Source: an uncultured Lachnospiraceae bacterium (GTDB lineage: Bacteria; Bacillota; Clostridia; Lachnospirales; Lachnospiraceae). From it: DNA of 53,415 bases. Within the stretch, counting starts at the first letter, position 1; each line of letters opens with the position of its first letter. Both the position numbers and the translations under genes were made by a program. This document shows positions 43,960 to 53,303 of this stretch, piece by piece. A model generated the notes under the pieces. It made no database searches. It was not told where the DNA came from and worked only from the letters and a program-made list of their open reading frames with translations. Where the stretch lies: contig CANPZL010000012.1 in the NCBI GenBank assembly GCA_947589055.1, positions 1 through 53,415 on the forward strand. The letters run 5' to 3'.

Positions 43960-44886
43960 GTGAAAAAGGGAGTATATCGGATATGGACAACGCTGGGAAT
44001 GAGCCTGCTCCTGATGGGGCTTATCGGCTGTGGTGAAATCAAGGTTGTGGATATGAGCGGGAACGGTTCGGCAGATATGGAACAGTCGGATTCTAAGACC
44101 GGAAGTGAATCAGAGGAGCAGACGGAAAGACAGCCTGCGGCTCCCACAACGGAACAGGTGGAACGGTCAGCAGAAGAATATGAGGAAATCAGCAACGAAC
44201 TGGAAGCGTGGTGGTTTAAACGAAATGAACAGCATCTGCCCTCCGGCTGTCAGGAGGACTTTGATATTGGACAGTATCACGGATACTATGTAAATGCGGA
44301 TGCGAAAGATGCTGTCATTTATCTGACCTTTGACTGCGGGTATGAAAACGGGTATACGGAACAGATATTAGATACCTTAAAGGAACAGAATGTTAAGGCT
44401 ATTTTTTTTGTGACACAGACCTATATCCGGGATAATCCGGAGCTGGTAAAGCGCATGAAAGAAGAAGGTCATTTTGTGGGAAATCACACGATCACGCATC
44501 CCAGTCTCCCCAGCTTGAGCATCGAGGAACAAAAGGAAGAAATCCTCGGCTGTGCAGCGTATATGAAGGAGGCGACCGGATATGAGATGGATCCATATAT
44601 CCGCCCGCCAAAGGGGGAATACAGCCAGCGAACGCTGCAATTATGTGAGGATCTGGGTTATTGTACCATCTTTTGGAGTATGGCGTATCTGGATTATGAG
44701 GTGGATAACCAGCCTACGCCGGATTATGTGTTGCAGCATTTTGACAAATATTGTCATCCCGGTGCAATGCCGCTGCTTCACAATGTTTCCAGTGCCAATG
44801 CGGAGGCACTGCCACGATTGATTACAAATCTTCGGGAGGCGGGCTACCGGTTTGGTACGATTGATGAGTTTTGTTATATGGAGTAG
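43960..44886 (+). CDS. pdaA: PdaA-type polysaccharide deacetylase, lipoprotein
   Basis: This 308-residue protein is exported as a lipoprotein, with lipobox LIGC at about residue 24, then an acidic linker and the NodB deacetylase domain. TFDCGYENGY holds the catalytic Asp with the GYENGY segment of PdaA proteins, HTITHPSLPS the metal-binding histidines, and RPPKGEYS the following motif. PdaA acts on muramic acid in the making of muramic delta-lactam of the spore cortex. The symbol is based on this close resemblance; other peptidoglycan deacetylases are possible. Start is GTG 43960 with a GGAAGAAAGG site. Confidence 0.88.
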   Translation: MKKGVYRIWTTLGMSLLLMGLIGCGEIKVVDMSGNGSADMEQSDSKTGSESEEQTERQPAAPTTEQVERSAEEYEEISNELEAWWFKRNEQHLPSGCQEDFDIGQYHGYYVNADAKDAVIYLTFDCGYENGYTEQILDTLKEQNVKAIFFVTQTYIRDNPELVKRMKEEGHFVGNHTITHPSLPSLSIEEQKEEILGCAAYMKEATGYEMDPYIRPPKGEYSQRTLQLCEDLGYCTIFWSMAYLDYEVDNQPTPDYVLQHFDKYCHPGAMPLLHNVSSANAEALPRLITNLREAGYRFGTIDEFCYME

Positions 44887-44896
44887 AATGATAATG

Positions 44897-44938
44897 AAAG
44901 ACCCTGCATGGAGTATCACTCTGTGAAGGGTCTTTTTT
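44897..44938 (+). terminator. Terminator after pdaA
   Basis: AAAGACCCT (44897-44905) and AGGGTCTTT (44927-44935), with T-run. Confidence 0.85.
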
Positions 44939-44976
44939 GACCCATAGGGAATTCCTGTAGGGCGTGTGTTTCTATA

Positions 44977-45004
44977 TTGACAAAAAATAATAAGTAGGTA
45001 TAGA
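44977..45004 (+). promoter_or_regulatory. Promoter of the ABC transporter operon
   Basis: TTGACA (44977-44982), a 16-base spacer and TATAGA (44999-45004), about 50 nt before the first permease gene. Confidence 0.65.
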
Positions 45005-45052
45005 ATTAAATAAATAGAATTACGGAATGATTACGCTGAAAGAGGGTATAGG

Positions 45053-46159
45053 ATGGGAAAAAATAAACACGCTTTGCGGTATAAGCAGTCTTCGATTGCG
45101 ATTATATCAGGAATGGTGATAGCTCTTTTAGGTATTTTCTATGGTGATTTTTTAAATCAGTTAAACCGTCAGGAGCAGGAGGAGATTCAGGATTTTACAT
45201 ATCAGAATCAATATATGTTCTCTATTCTGATAAATGAATCCTTTGAGATGGATTCTTTAATGGAATTGCTGGATCAACCCTCCATAACGGTTATGGCAGA
45301 TGCGATCAGCGCATATGTAGACGCAAAATACAATGAATGCTGGGCACGGGCAGTGCTTTTTCCCGGAGACGGATTGAAATATCATTTGTGTGAAGGTCGT
45401 TATCCAACAGAGGAAGAACTTAAGCAGGGAAAACCTGTAGTTGTATTGGGAAGGGCGCAAAAGCCATATACCTATCAAAAGGACGGAGAGGACTATATTT
45501 TGATCCTCGGAGAAGAATATCAGGTAGTCGGTTACTGCTCTGGGATTCATACAACTGTATTGAATTACACATATTTGTTTTTTTATCCCTGCCTGGGCAG
45601 CCAACTGCGGAAAGAGCTGTTGCAGGCTGGGGATACTTGGATACTTCATCTGGTTTTAAGCAGTGATACGAAATCTGTAAATAGCTTGTATGAATCCGTG
45701 AAAACACAGCTGGAGGCACAGGGATTTCAGGTGGGAGAACTGACGGAGCTGCCACTGGATTATACAGGCGCACAGTATAAAACGCAGCATAAACTGTTTT
45801 CTTATTTGATTTACGGATTTAGTATGTTTATCACGATAGTAATTATTCAATATTGGATTTATCAGCGGACGTTTGAATTTGCCATACGAAGAATCTATGG
45901 ATATACCAGATTTCGCCTGTTGCTGCATATAGGAAAAGAACTGTGTGTTCTTTTGGTTATTGCAGGTGTGATCGCAGGTGTTTTATATGGAATAGTCGGA
46001 GTGACTTACTATTTGGTCTTTGGAATTCTTTTGACTCAGCTGGGTATGGCTGCTCTACGGGTACTCGGGATATTGCTAGGCACTTTTATAATATTGATGA
46101 TTTATCCGATGTGGAATATTTATCATCAGCAGGCATTGGATGCGTATCGAAACGGGTGA
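45053..46159 (+). CDS. FtsX/MacB-like ABC transporter permease, subunit 1
   Basis: This 368-residue membrane protein has the FtsX-type layout: one N-terminal helix (about 17-33), a large extracytosolic domain (about 35-240) with MacB-like features (LCEGRYPTEEEL, KPVVVLGRA), and three C-terminal helices from about 250. It is the first of two half-size permeases encoded in series before an ATPase, suggesting a heterodimer. Such transporters act by mechanotransmission and export or sense peptides and lipids; the substrate is unknown. AGAGGG precedes the ATG. Confidence 0.8.
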   Translation: MGKNKHALRYKQSSIAIISGMVIALLGIFYGDFLNQLNRQEQEEIQDFTYQNQYMFSILINESFEMDSLMELLDQPSITVMADAISAYVDAKYNECWARAVLFPGDGLKYHLCEGRYPTEEELKQGKPVVVLGRAQKPYTYQKDGEDYILILGEEYQVVGYCSGIHTTVLNYTYLFFYPCLGSQLRKELLQAGDTWILHLVLSSDTKSVNSLYESVKTQLEAQGFQVGELTELPLDYTGAQYKTQHKLFSYLIYGFSMFITIVIIQYWIYQRTFEFAIRRIYGYTRFRLLLHIGKELCVLLVIAGVIAGVLYGIVGVTYYLVFGILLTQLGMAALRVLGILLGTFIILMIYPMWNIYHQQALDAYRNG

Positions 46160-46163
46160 GTAT

Positions 46164-47360
46164 ATGAAAATTCGGCATATTTTGAAAATTACATATATGG
46201 AGATCAACCAGCATCTGTTTAACTTTATCATTACCACATTCATGTTGGGTGTTTCCTTTGGGTTGCTTTTTATATCCTTTACTGTACTGGGACAATACGG
46301 ATATAAATTGATAAAAAATCAGTCTGTATTATCCGTCCCTGCTTCTCAGCTTTATGTCATAAATCTGGATTATTATAAGTGGTTTTCTTTGGATACGGCA
46401 AAGGATATGTATGAGTTTATTTATAGTCTGAATGATAAGGAGCAAGGAATTTGTGCCGGATTATCCTTTCCTGGTGCTTTGAATGAGGATATTGACGTCT
46501 ATTGTATTTCAAAGGAGCTGCTTCCAGTCGGAAAACTGACAGATACCCAGGGAACGGCGGCTGTATTGGAGGACGGAGAGAGTGTAATCGTCGGATATGA
46601 GTTGGGAAAGCGTTATCCGGTTGGAAGCCGGATCGTCGATGAAAACAGTGGAAACGTATATAATGTCACACAGGTTTTAAGACGGGGAAGTGAATGGCTG
46701 CCGCCCAATGCGGCAAAAGGAGGGATTGAGGAGGCAGTCAGGCTGGATAACTGTCTGATCATGGATGCCGATGCGTATGTAAGAACTAACGGATACCTGA
46801 GTATACTTGCTACCTCCGATACGGTCTATTGCTATCAACCGGAACTGGGAGAGGAAGAAATCAATGCATATATCGATCAAAAAGCAGAAGTGTACGGTAT
46901 GAGAGTTTATCATACTATTTCTTTACAAAAGGCCGCATGGGAAAGCCTGCTTGAGATTCCTCAGACATATTCGGTGGATATAGGGTTAATTACCATAATG
47001 ACCATTATCAGTGTAATTGCTATTTTTATATCGATTTTAATTTCAAATGATTATAAGAAGCAGATGTTCGGGATTCTTTTATCCTGTGGCTGGACGGGGC
47101 GGGACATTCGTGTGATGACACTGCTGGAATGCGCCAGCCGGGTAGTTTTAGCACTGTTGGGAGCTATATTGGGAAGCTATTTTTATATTACATATGCATA
47201 TGGTGCGGAAAATGAAGTGATACATCAGGCATATTTTATTTTATTGCCGGTCCTGATTCTAGTTGCCGCAGGATTTCTTATATTATGCAACAGCTGGTCC
47301 GTTCACCGGCTGGCGATTCAAAAACCGAAGGACCTGATAGGAGGTATGTATAAGGAATGA
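46164..47360 (+). CDS. FtsX/MacB-like ABC transporter permease, subunit 2
   Basis: This 398-residue membrane protein has the same architecture as its neighbour: an N-terminal helix (about 15-40), an extracytosolic domain with GYELGKRYPVGSRI, and three C-terminal helices with the conserved segment LLSCGWTGRDIRVMTLLE, the cytosolic coupling loop typical of FtsX proteins. The ATG at 46164 has a nearby purine-rich site; the ATG at 46140 would overlap the end of subunit 1. It overlaps the ATPase gene by four bases. Confidence 0.8.
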   Translation: MKIRHILKITYMEINQHLFNFIITTFMLGVSFGLLFISFTVLGQYGYKLIKNQSVLSVPASQLYVINLDYYKWFSLDTAKDMYEFIYSLNDKEQGICAGLSFPGALNEDIDVYCISKELLPVGKLTDTQGTAAVLEDGESVIVGYELGKRYPVGSRIVDENSGNVYNVTQVLRRGSEWLPPNAAKGGIEEAVRLDNCLIMDADAYVRTNGYLSILATSDTVYCYQPELGEEEINAYIDQKAEVYGMRVYHTISLQKAAWESLLEIPQTYSVDIGLITIMTIISVIAIFISILISNDYKKQMFGILLSCGWTGRDIRVMTLLECASRVVLALLGAILGSYFYITYAYGAENEVIHQAYFILLPVLILVAAGFLILCNSWSVHRLAIQKPKDLIGGMYKE

Positions 47361-48061
47361 TTTGGTTGAAAAATGTAAGTAAACGGTATGTGGGAGATGA
47401 GTTTGATGTTCTTGCGTTAAATCACATTAACCTGGAAATACAGGCGGGGGAATTTGTTGCCATTACCGGTGCTTCCGGTTCCGGGAAAAGTACGCTGTTG
47501 AATTTGATCGGTTGTATGGACAGTGCATCGGAGGGAGAACTGTATATCGATTCGCTCCCACTGCATCAGGCGAATACCGGGAAGCTGGATCAGATCCGTA
47601 AGCAGTATATCAGTTTTGTGTTTCAGCATTTTGCACTGCTTCCGGAATTTACCGTGTATGAAAATGTAGAGATTCCGTTGTTGGCACGGAGCTATCAAAG
47701 AAAAGAAAGAAGGGAGCGGATTCGTGAAGCCTTAAAACGGTTGGGGATTGAGAAGTATGAGAAAAAGTTTCCGGATCAGTTATCTGGCGGTCAGCAGCAG
47801 CGGGTTGCGATTGCCCGGGCATTGGTCGCAGACAGCCCGATCATTTTGGCAGATGAGCCTACAGGTGCCATTGATACAAAAAACACAGAGCAGTTAATGG
47901 AGTTTTTATCAGAAATAAATAAAAACGGAAAAACGGTAATCGTAGTAACTCATAGTGATTTTGTGGCAGACTATGCCAAACGGGTGATTCAGTTAAATGA
48001 CGGTTTAATAATCAGAGACAGCGGTAAGGAGGAGAAAAGCCATGAAAAAAACAACCAGTAA
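47357..48061 (+). CDS. ABC transporter ATP-binding protein (MacB/LolD type)
   Basis: This 234-residue ATPase has Walker A GASGSGKST, a Q-loop in FVFQHFALLPEF, signature LSGGQQQRVAIARAL, Walker B IILADEPTGAID and the H-loop THS. The LolD/MacB type is recognised by the short length and by the FQHFALLP stretch. The start overlaps permease 2 and the end overlaps the next small gene by 20 bases, so all are translated together. Confidence 0.94.
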   Translation: MIWLKNVSKRYVGDEFDVLALNHINLEIQAGEFVAITGASGSGKSTLLNLIGCMDSASEGELYIDSLPLHQANTGKLDQIRKQYISFVFQHFALLPEFTVYENVEIPLLARSYQRKERRERIREALKRLGIEKYEKKFPDQLSGGQQQRVAIARALVADSPIILADEPTGAIDTKNTEQLMEFLSEINKNGKTVIVVTHSDFVADYAKRVIQLNDGLIIRDSGKEEKSHEKNNQ

Positions 48062-48446
48062 ACAAGTAAAACGCAAACAGTGCAGAAGAAGGATAGCAGT
48101 AGGAATCTGTGCTTTGTTTGGAATTGTTATTTTAGGAGGAAATGCATATGGTCTGACAGGCGAATATGGAGACTTATATCTGACCTATGATGCAACCATT
48201 ACTGCAACCAAAGGAACATCGACAACCTCCGGGACGCCGGATCCATATTTGAATTATGCCAGCCTGACAATTTATAATAAAAATGGTTCTCAGGGGACGA
48301 CATATACAACGGGCAAGGGCTCTACTACCGCATCGTTAACAGGGAGTAATCTGACTAAAAATGTCACCTATCATGCGGCAGTAGATTCCAGTGGAGCCTT
48401 TTTGTATGATTTTCGTGATCAGATTGTATACACAGTTACAAGATAG
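48042..48446 (+). CDS. Small secreted protein of the ABC operon
   Basis: This 134-residue protein has a strongly basic N-terminus (about 18 residues with many Lys/Arg), a hydrophobic signal segment (IAVGICALFGIVILGG) and a mature part of about 95 residues rich in Thr, Ser, Gly and Tyr (LYLTYDATITATKG, then TASLTGSNLTKNVTYHA), predicted beta. There is no cysteine in the mature part. The composition and layout recall lactococcin 972-type secreted peptides, which are also encoded with an FtsX-like permease and ATPase, but I cannot claim homology. AAGGAGGAG precedes the ATG. Confidence 0.75.
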   Translation: MKKTTSKQVKRKQCRRRIAVGICALFGIVILGGNAYGLTGEYGDLYLTYDATITATKGTSTTSGTPDPYLNYASLTIYNKNGSQGTTYTTGKGSTTASLTGSNLTKNVTYHAAVDSSGAFLYDFRDQIVYTVTR

Positions 48447-48468
48447 ATTAGAGTAGATTGGAGAAAAT

Positions 48469-48981
48469 ATGAAAAAATTAGACCGTCATTTAATTACCCG
48501 ATATAAAATAGTACTTATTCCAATAGTACTGGTACTTTTGCTTATGATTTATCTCCTTTGTACCGGCTGGTTTCAGGATATGGTGAGCGCAGGGGGTACT
48601 ACTATGCGGGAAGGAGATGAACTGAGTAAAGGTGTGAGTTCTGTCGTTAGTCACAGAAAAGGGGAGGAGCAGTATTTTGAATTTAAAATAACACTGAACA
48701 GCGGGGATGTTGAAATTAAGATTTATGATATTGATATGGAAATTGATGCAGAGGTATTGAATACCAAAACGGAAGAGGATTTTATTCTAGTGGATACGTT
48801 TGTCTTTACGGAATCTCAGGACTGGTCGTTTGATTTAAGCGAATATCCCTATGACCGGAATTATTTAATTAAAGTAGTACAGGGAGATGATACAGACGAT
48901 TATGAGTTTGTTTATACTTATTATACGAAAAAGACCCGCTGGCGAAAGATTTTGGATAAAATAACCGGATATGCTACTTGA
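48469..48981 (+). CDS. Small membrane-anchored protein of the ABC operon
   Basis: This 170-residue protein has a basic N-terminus, one hydrophobic helix (about 13-33) and an acidic extracytosolic domain, predicted beta-rich (FEFKITLNSGDVEIKIYDIDMEID), with a lysine/arginine-rich end. There is no lipobox cysteine. The family is not recognised. It follows the small secreted protein by 22 bases and is the last gene before the pgi leader. An immunity or substrate-handling role for the ABC system is one reading, based on position alone. Confidence 0.7.
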   Translation: MKKLDRHLITRYKIVLIPIVLVLLLMIYLLCTGWFQDMVSAGGTTMREGDELSKGVSSVVSHRKGEEQYFEFKITLNSGDVEIKIYDIDMEIDAEVLNTKTEEDFILVDTFVFTESQDWSFDLSEYPYDRNYLIKVVQGDDTDDYEFVYTYYTKKTRWRKILDKITGYAT

Positions 48982-49071
48982 ATTTCCCAACGCCTTTTGA
49001 TACACTAATACCTATGGAGTAAAACGTGCCTTGTGAGGATTAAAAATCGGACGGATAAGGAGAGATAAACG

Positions 49072-50427
49072 ATGGATTATAATATTAGTTTTGATTACAG
49101 CAACGCAAGGTTTATGGTTTCAGATGATAATCTGAAGGCAATGAGCAAGCGGGTATTAGACGCAAAAGAGGTGCTGGTGAATCGTACCGGTGCAGGGAAT
49201 GATTTTCTTGGCTGGCTGGATCTTCCGATCAATTATGACAAGGAAGAATTCGCAAGGATCAAAAAAGCGGCGAAGAAAATACAGAGCGATTCGGAAATCC
49301 TGATAGTTATCGGTATCGGCGGCTCTTATCTGGGAGCGAGAGCGGCGATTGAAGCATTGCGGCACAGCTTTTATAATGTGATCGATAAGGATATGCGGAA
49401 GACCCCGCAGATCTTCTTCGCAGGAAATAATATCAGTTCTACATATCTGGAGCATTTACTGGAGGTAGTAGGAGATCGGGATTTCTCCATCAATGTGATT
49501 TCCAAGTCTGGTACGACAACGGAGCCGGCGATTGCATTCCGTTTATTTAAGCGGCTGTTGATTGAAAAATATGGTGCAAGGGAAGCGGCTAAGCGGATTT
49601 ATGCTACTACGGACCGGGCAAAGGGAGCATTAAAGAGTCTGGCAGATGCCGAGGGTTATGAAACCTTCGTTGTACCGGACGATGTAGGAGGACGGTTCTC
49701 TGTATTGACAGCAGTAGGGCTTTTGCCGATCGCAGTTTCCGGTGCGGATATTGATAAGCTGATGGAGGGAGCCGCTTATTCCAGAAAGTATTGTCTGGAA
49801 AATGATTTTGACAGCAATTATGCCTTGCAGTATGTTGCGCTCCGGAATATTCTGCTGGAAAAGGGAAAGACGATGGAAATCCTTGCCAATTATACGCCTT
49901 CCGTACATTATATCGGGGAATGGTGGAAGCAGTTGTTCGGAGAATCCGAAGGTAAGGACGGTATGGGAATATTCCCTACAGCTGTGGATTTTACAACGGA
50001 TCTGCATTCACTGGGACAATTTATACAGGATGGTACGAAAAATCATATTGAAACGGTATTGAATATCGAAAATCCCAGAAGAAAGATCATCATGGAGAAG
50101 GAAGATAATGACCTTGACGGTATGAATTATCTTGCCGGCAGAACCATTGATTATATCAATAAACAGGCGATGAACGGTACGATTCTGGCTCATGTAGACG
50201 GACAGATTCCGAACTTAAAGATCACGCTTCCGTGCATGGACGAGTATTGCCTGGGCGAGCTGTTTTACTTCTTCGAGTTTGCCTGCGGCGTCAGCGGTTA
50301 TGTGCTGGGCGTGAATCCCTTTAATCAGCCTGGTGTGGAAAGCTATAAGAAAAATATGTTTGCTTTGCTTGGCAAGCCGGGTTATGAGCAGGAGCGTGAA
50401 AAGTTAAAGGCCCGCTTGGAACAGTAA
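49072..50427 (+). CDS. pgi: Glucose-6-phosphate isomerase
   Basis: This enzyme interconverts glucose-6-phosphate and fructose-6-phosphate. It has 451 residues, the shorter bacterial form. The sugar-binding segments [28 protein letters not shown] and the C-terminal FNQPGVE are present, with the catalytic Glu/His region in QLFGESEG and [22 protein letters not shown] precedes the ATG, and a terminator follows. It has its own leader and no co-transcribed neighbour. Confidence 0.96.
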   Translation: MDYNISFDYSNARFMVSDDNLKAMSKRVLDAKEVLVNRTGAGNDFLGWLDLPINYDKEEFARIKKAAKKIQSDSEILIVIGIGGSYLGARAAIEALRHSFYNVIDKDMRKTPQIFFAGNNISSTYLEHLLEVVGDRDFSINVISKSGTTTEPAIAFRLFKRLLIEKYGAREAAKRIYATTDRAKGALKSLADAEGYETFVVPDDVGGRFSVLTAVGLLPIAVSGADIDKLMEGAAYSRKYCLENDFDSNYALQYVALRNILLEKGKTMEILANYTPSVHYIGEWWKQLFGESEGKDGMGIFPTAVDFTTDLHSLGQFIQDGTKNHIETVLNIENPRRKIIMEKEDNDLDGMNYLAGRTIDYINKQAMNGTILAHVDGQIPNLKITLPCMDEYCLGELFYFFEFACGVSGYVLGVNPFNQPGVESYKKNMFALLGKPGYEQEREKLKARLEQ

Positions 50428-50446
50428 ATGATTATTCGAAAATATA

Positions 50447-50490
50447 CCGTAGATATGAAAGGCGGAAGCTGGATGTATCTACGGTTTTTT
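50447..50490 (+). terminator. Terminator of pgi
   Basis: CCGTAGATA (50447-50455) and TATCTACGG (50476-50484) followed by six T. Confidence 0.85.
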
Positions 50491-50566
50491 CATGTATGGG
50501 ATTTTTATATGAAAGATCCTTTTTGGTTTGATCAATGGGTTTTATGAGGGTGTTGAAGGAGAGAAT

Positions 50567-51256
50567 ATGAGTACGATACTATTGGTAGAAGATGATTTTG
50601 CTCTTGCAATGGGAACGGAGTATGCCTTACAAGCGGAAGGCTATCAAGTGGTTCATGCGGGAGATTTGGCGACGGCAAGAACGGTTATGAACCGTCATGA
50701 ATCGGGGAAAAAGCCGGATCTGATCCTGTTAGATGTTATGCTGCCGGATGGGAGCGGATTTGAGTTTTGTAAGGAGATCCGTAAGATGGATCAGGAGATC
50801 CCTCTGATTTTCCTGACCGCAGTCGGGGAGGAGGCCAATATCGTGCAGGGGCTGGAACTGGGAGCAGACGATTATGTGACGAAACCCTATCGGGTAAAGG
50901 AGTTATTGTCAAGAATCGCGGCTAATCTCCGGCGTGCCAAGAGTTCCCCAATGAAGGAAAACAGCTTTTATGACTTTGGCTCCCACCGGTTTGTGATGCG
51001 GGAAGGACGACTGTATGACGGGGAACGGATCGTAGAATTGACGCCTAGCGAACAGCGGCTTTTGGCTGCCCTGATACGGAATGAAGGACTGGTGTTGACA
51101 AGGAACCAGCTGTTGGATTGTCTGTATGATACCGGCGAGACGTTTGTGGACGATAACACGTTGTCCGTTTATATCAAACGACTGCGGGATAAATTGCAGG
51201 AAGATGCAGAACGGATCGAGACTGTGCGGGGAATCGGGTATCGTTTCCGAAAGTAG
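50567..51256 (+). CDS. OmpR-family two-component response regulator
   Basis: This 229-residue regulator has a receiver domain (VEDD acidic pair, phospho-Asp in LILLDVMLPDG, Thr in FLTA, Lys in VTKPY) and a winged-helix DNA-binding domain with LTPSEQRLLAAL, and DNTLSVYIKRLRDKL and RGIGYRFRK near the end. The ATG at 50567 follows AAGGAGAG; the ATG at 50528 is upstream of that site. The kinase gene is 24 bases downstream. No target operon can be named; regulators of this small type often control an antimicrobial-peptide or envelope-stress ABC transporter. Confidence 0.92.
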   Translation: MSTILLVEDDFALAMGTEYALQAEGYQVVHAGDLATARTVMNRHESGKKPDLILLDVMLPDGSGFEFCKEIRKMDQEIPLIFLTAVGEEANIVQGLELGADDYVTKPYRVKELLSRIAANLRRAKSSPMKENSFYDFGSHRFVMREGRLYDGERIVELTPSEQRLLAALIRNEGLVLTRNQLLDCLYDTGETFVDDNTLSVYIKRLRDKLQEDAERIETVRGIGYRFRK

Positions 51257-51280
51257 TTTATTTCCAAATGGGAGAAAAAA

Positions 51281-52312
51281 ATGCGTAGTGATTTTGAACG
51301 AAGTAAGTTCCGAATAATATATGCGGCCGCTTCCGTGGTCTTTCTGTTCATATTAACAGGTATTGGCTATGGCATGGAAGGAAGACTGACATGGACGGTG
51401 GCGGTTATATTGATTACGACAGTAGTGTTTTTACTGGTACTGTACCGCTTGATGTCGCATATGTTGTTTTCTGTGTATGAAGATATTGAACATATTTCAG
51501 AGTTGATGTCCGATGTCATGGAGGAGGATATGAACCTGCCGCCGGAGGAATATAAAGAGGGGACAGTGGGAATCCTATACAGCAACTTTTATAAGCTGTT
51601 GTACCTGCTAAAGGATAGTCAGAGGCGGGAACGGGAAGAAAAAATCTTTTTGCAGGATATAATTTCGGATATTTCCCATCAGCTCAAAACACCGCTTTCC
51701 TCGTTAAATGTATTCATTGATCTTCTGCTGGAAGATAAGGTAGAAGATGAAGGAAAGCGAAAACAACTGCTGCAAGAAGCACAAAATCAGCTTTCAAGAA
51801 TGGAGTGGATGGTGCTTTCCATGCTCAAGCTGGCACGTATCGAAGCAGGAGCGGTTCCGTTTCAGCGCAGGAATACACCGCTATATCCGTTACTTGCAGA
51901 AGCGGTTCAGGGCGTTGGGTATCTGACGGAAAAACGGGAACAGTCCGTTACGGTAGAATGTGCAAAAGATTGTATGCTGATGTGCGACGGAGACTGGCTT
52001 CTGGAGGCGTTGATCAATCTCCTGAAAAATGCATCGGATTATTCCAAGACGGGGCAGACGGTCCGATTAGAGGTAGAGCAGACGAGTATGTACACGTCCA
52101 TATATGTAAAGGATGAAGGTATAGGAATTCCGGAACGGGAAATCTCGAATGTTTTCAAGCGGTTTTACCGTGTGAATCAGGAAGTGAATCCAAACAGTGT
52201 GGGAATCGGGTTGTCCCTGACTAAGTCGATCATTGAAGGAATGCAGGGAAGTATCCGTGTAAAAAGCGAAGAGGGAAAATACACATGGTTTATTCTCAGT
52301 TTTGTGAATTAG
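51281..52312 (+). CDS. Sensor histidine kinase, partner of the OmpR-type regulator
   Basis: This 343-residue kinase has two membrane helices close together (about 11-29 and 35-55) with almost no external loop, as in intramembrane-sensing kinases. The H-box is SDISHQLKTPLSSL, then an N-box (LINLLKNASDYS), D-box DEGIGIPE, and G-box GIGLSLTKSIIEGM. GGGAGAAA precedes the ATG. With the regulator it forms a complete two-component operon. Confidence 0.92.
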   Translation: MRSDFERSKFRIIYAAASVVFLFILTGIGYGMEGRLTWTVAVILITTVVFLLVLYRLMSHMLFSVYEDIEHISELMSDVMEEDMNLPPEEYKEGTVGILYSNFYKLLYLLKDSQRREREEKIFLQDIISDISHQLKTPLSSLNVFIDLLLEDKVEDEGKRKQLLQEAQNQLSRMEWMVLSMLKLARIEAGAVPFQRRNTPLYPLLAEAVQGVGYLTEKREQSVTVECAKDCMLMCDGDWLLEALINLLKNASDYSKTGQTVRLEVEQTSMYTSIYVKDEGIGIPEREISNVFKRFYRVNQEVNPNSVGIGLSLTKSIIEGMQGSIRVKSEEGKYTWFILSFVN

Positions 52313-52407
52313 AAAACGCCGGTCCTAGTTGTTAGGAAGGGTTTAACTGGAAAATTCTTGCCGATGCGGCTAAACCGGCAGATGGAAGATATAAATTAGG
52401 GAAAGAG

Positions 52408-53250
52408 GTGTCGGTATGCTCTCTAAAACGCAGGATAGACTCTATATCTAAGCAGCTTGATGACAGCGAGAATAATCTTATCACAACACAGTTAAATGGT
52501 AACGAGCTTGAAGCTGTTGTGAAAAAGATAAACCGAATGATAGAGAATGAACAAAAAGTAAAAGTTGAGATCCGCAGGGAGCAGACTGTACTGAAACATG
52601 CGATAGCTGATATATCTCATGACATACGCACGCCCCTTACCTCGGTGGTAGGTTATCTTCAGCTTGCAAAGAGGTCTGCAGAAAACGAAGAACAACACAC
52701 GAATATAAGTATTGCCCTCGAACGAGCGAGGTATTGCAGTACCCTTGTGAACGACTTTTTCGAGTTGTCGGTGATTGACTCAAAGGGTTGTGAGCCAGTT
52801 ATGGAAAGGGTGGATGTGAACGATTTACTCTGCGAGTTGATACTTGCCAATTACCCGAATTTTGAAGCCAAAGGCATAACTCCCCGTTTTGCGGACAATG
52901 GCAGGTCCGTCTTTGCGCAAGCAGACAGAAAAATGCTCACAAGGGTCATACAAAACCTTATTTCAAATGGAACCAAATACGGAAACGAAAGGATGGACTT
53001 TGTGCTGTCCGTCGATGAAGCGGTGCATATATCCGTATCAAATCCCATATCGGAAAATGAGATAGATACGGAGAGGATATTTGATAAATTCTACCGTGTC
53101 AGTAAGTCGAGGACGACGAATAGTGCAGGGATAGGGCTTTATATCTGCAAGCATTTTGTGGACGCAATGGGTGGCAGCATTTCGGCTTTAGCCAAGGGTG
53201 GTATACTGACTATAACGGTCACACTGGATATGGATGATGGATATATGTAA
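52408..53250 (+). CDS. Histidine kinase lacking its N-terminal membrane segment (truncated)
   Basis: This 280-residue kinase begins at GTG 52408 with SVCSLKRRIDSISK, the segment that in related kinases follows a short transmembrane helix; the helix itself is absent. The rest is complete: linker, H-box ADISHDIRTPLTS, N-box LIQNLISNGTKYG-like region, and G-box SAGIGLYICKHF. The reading frame is open upstream only to the TAG at 52333, and that stretch (WKILADAAKPADGRYKLG) has no start codon and does not resemble a membrane segment. A recombination join near 52410 is likely. Codon usage looks different from the kinase before it. No partner regulator is adjacent. It could be a working cytosolic kinase or a decaying one. 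Confidence 0.7.
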   Translation: MSVCSLKRRIDSISKQLDDSENNLITTQLNGNELEAVVKKINRMIENEQKVKVEIRREQTVLKHAIADISHDIRTPLTSVVGYLQLAKRSAENEEQHTNISIALERARYCSTLVNDFFELSVIDSKGCEPVMERVDVNDLLCELILANYPNFEAKGITPRFADNGRSVFAQADRKMLTRVIQNLISNGTKYGNERMDFVLSVDEAVHISVSNPISENEIDTERIFDKFYRVSKSRTTNSAGIGLYICKHFVDAMGGSISALAKGGILTITVTLDMDDGYM

Positions 53251-53303
53251 TTTTATAACTATGTAAAGAAAACAAAAATTATAAAAAGGCAAAAGAGAGG
53301 AAT

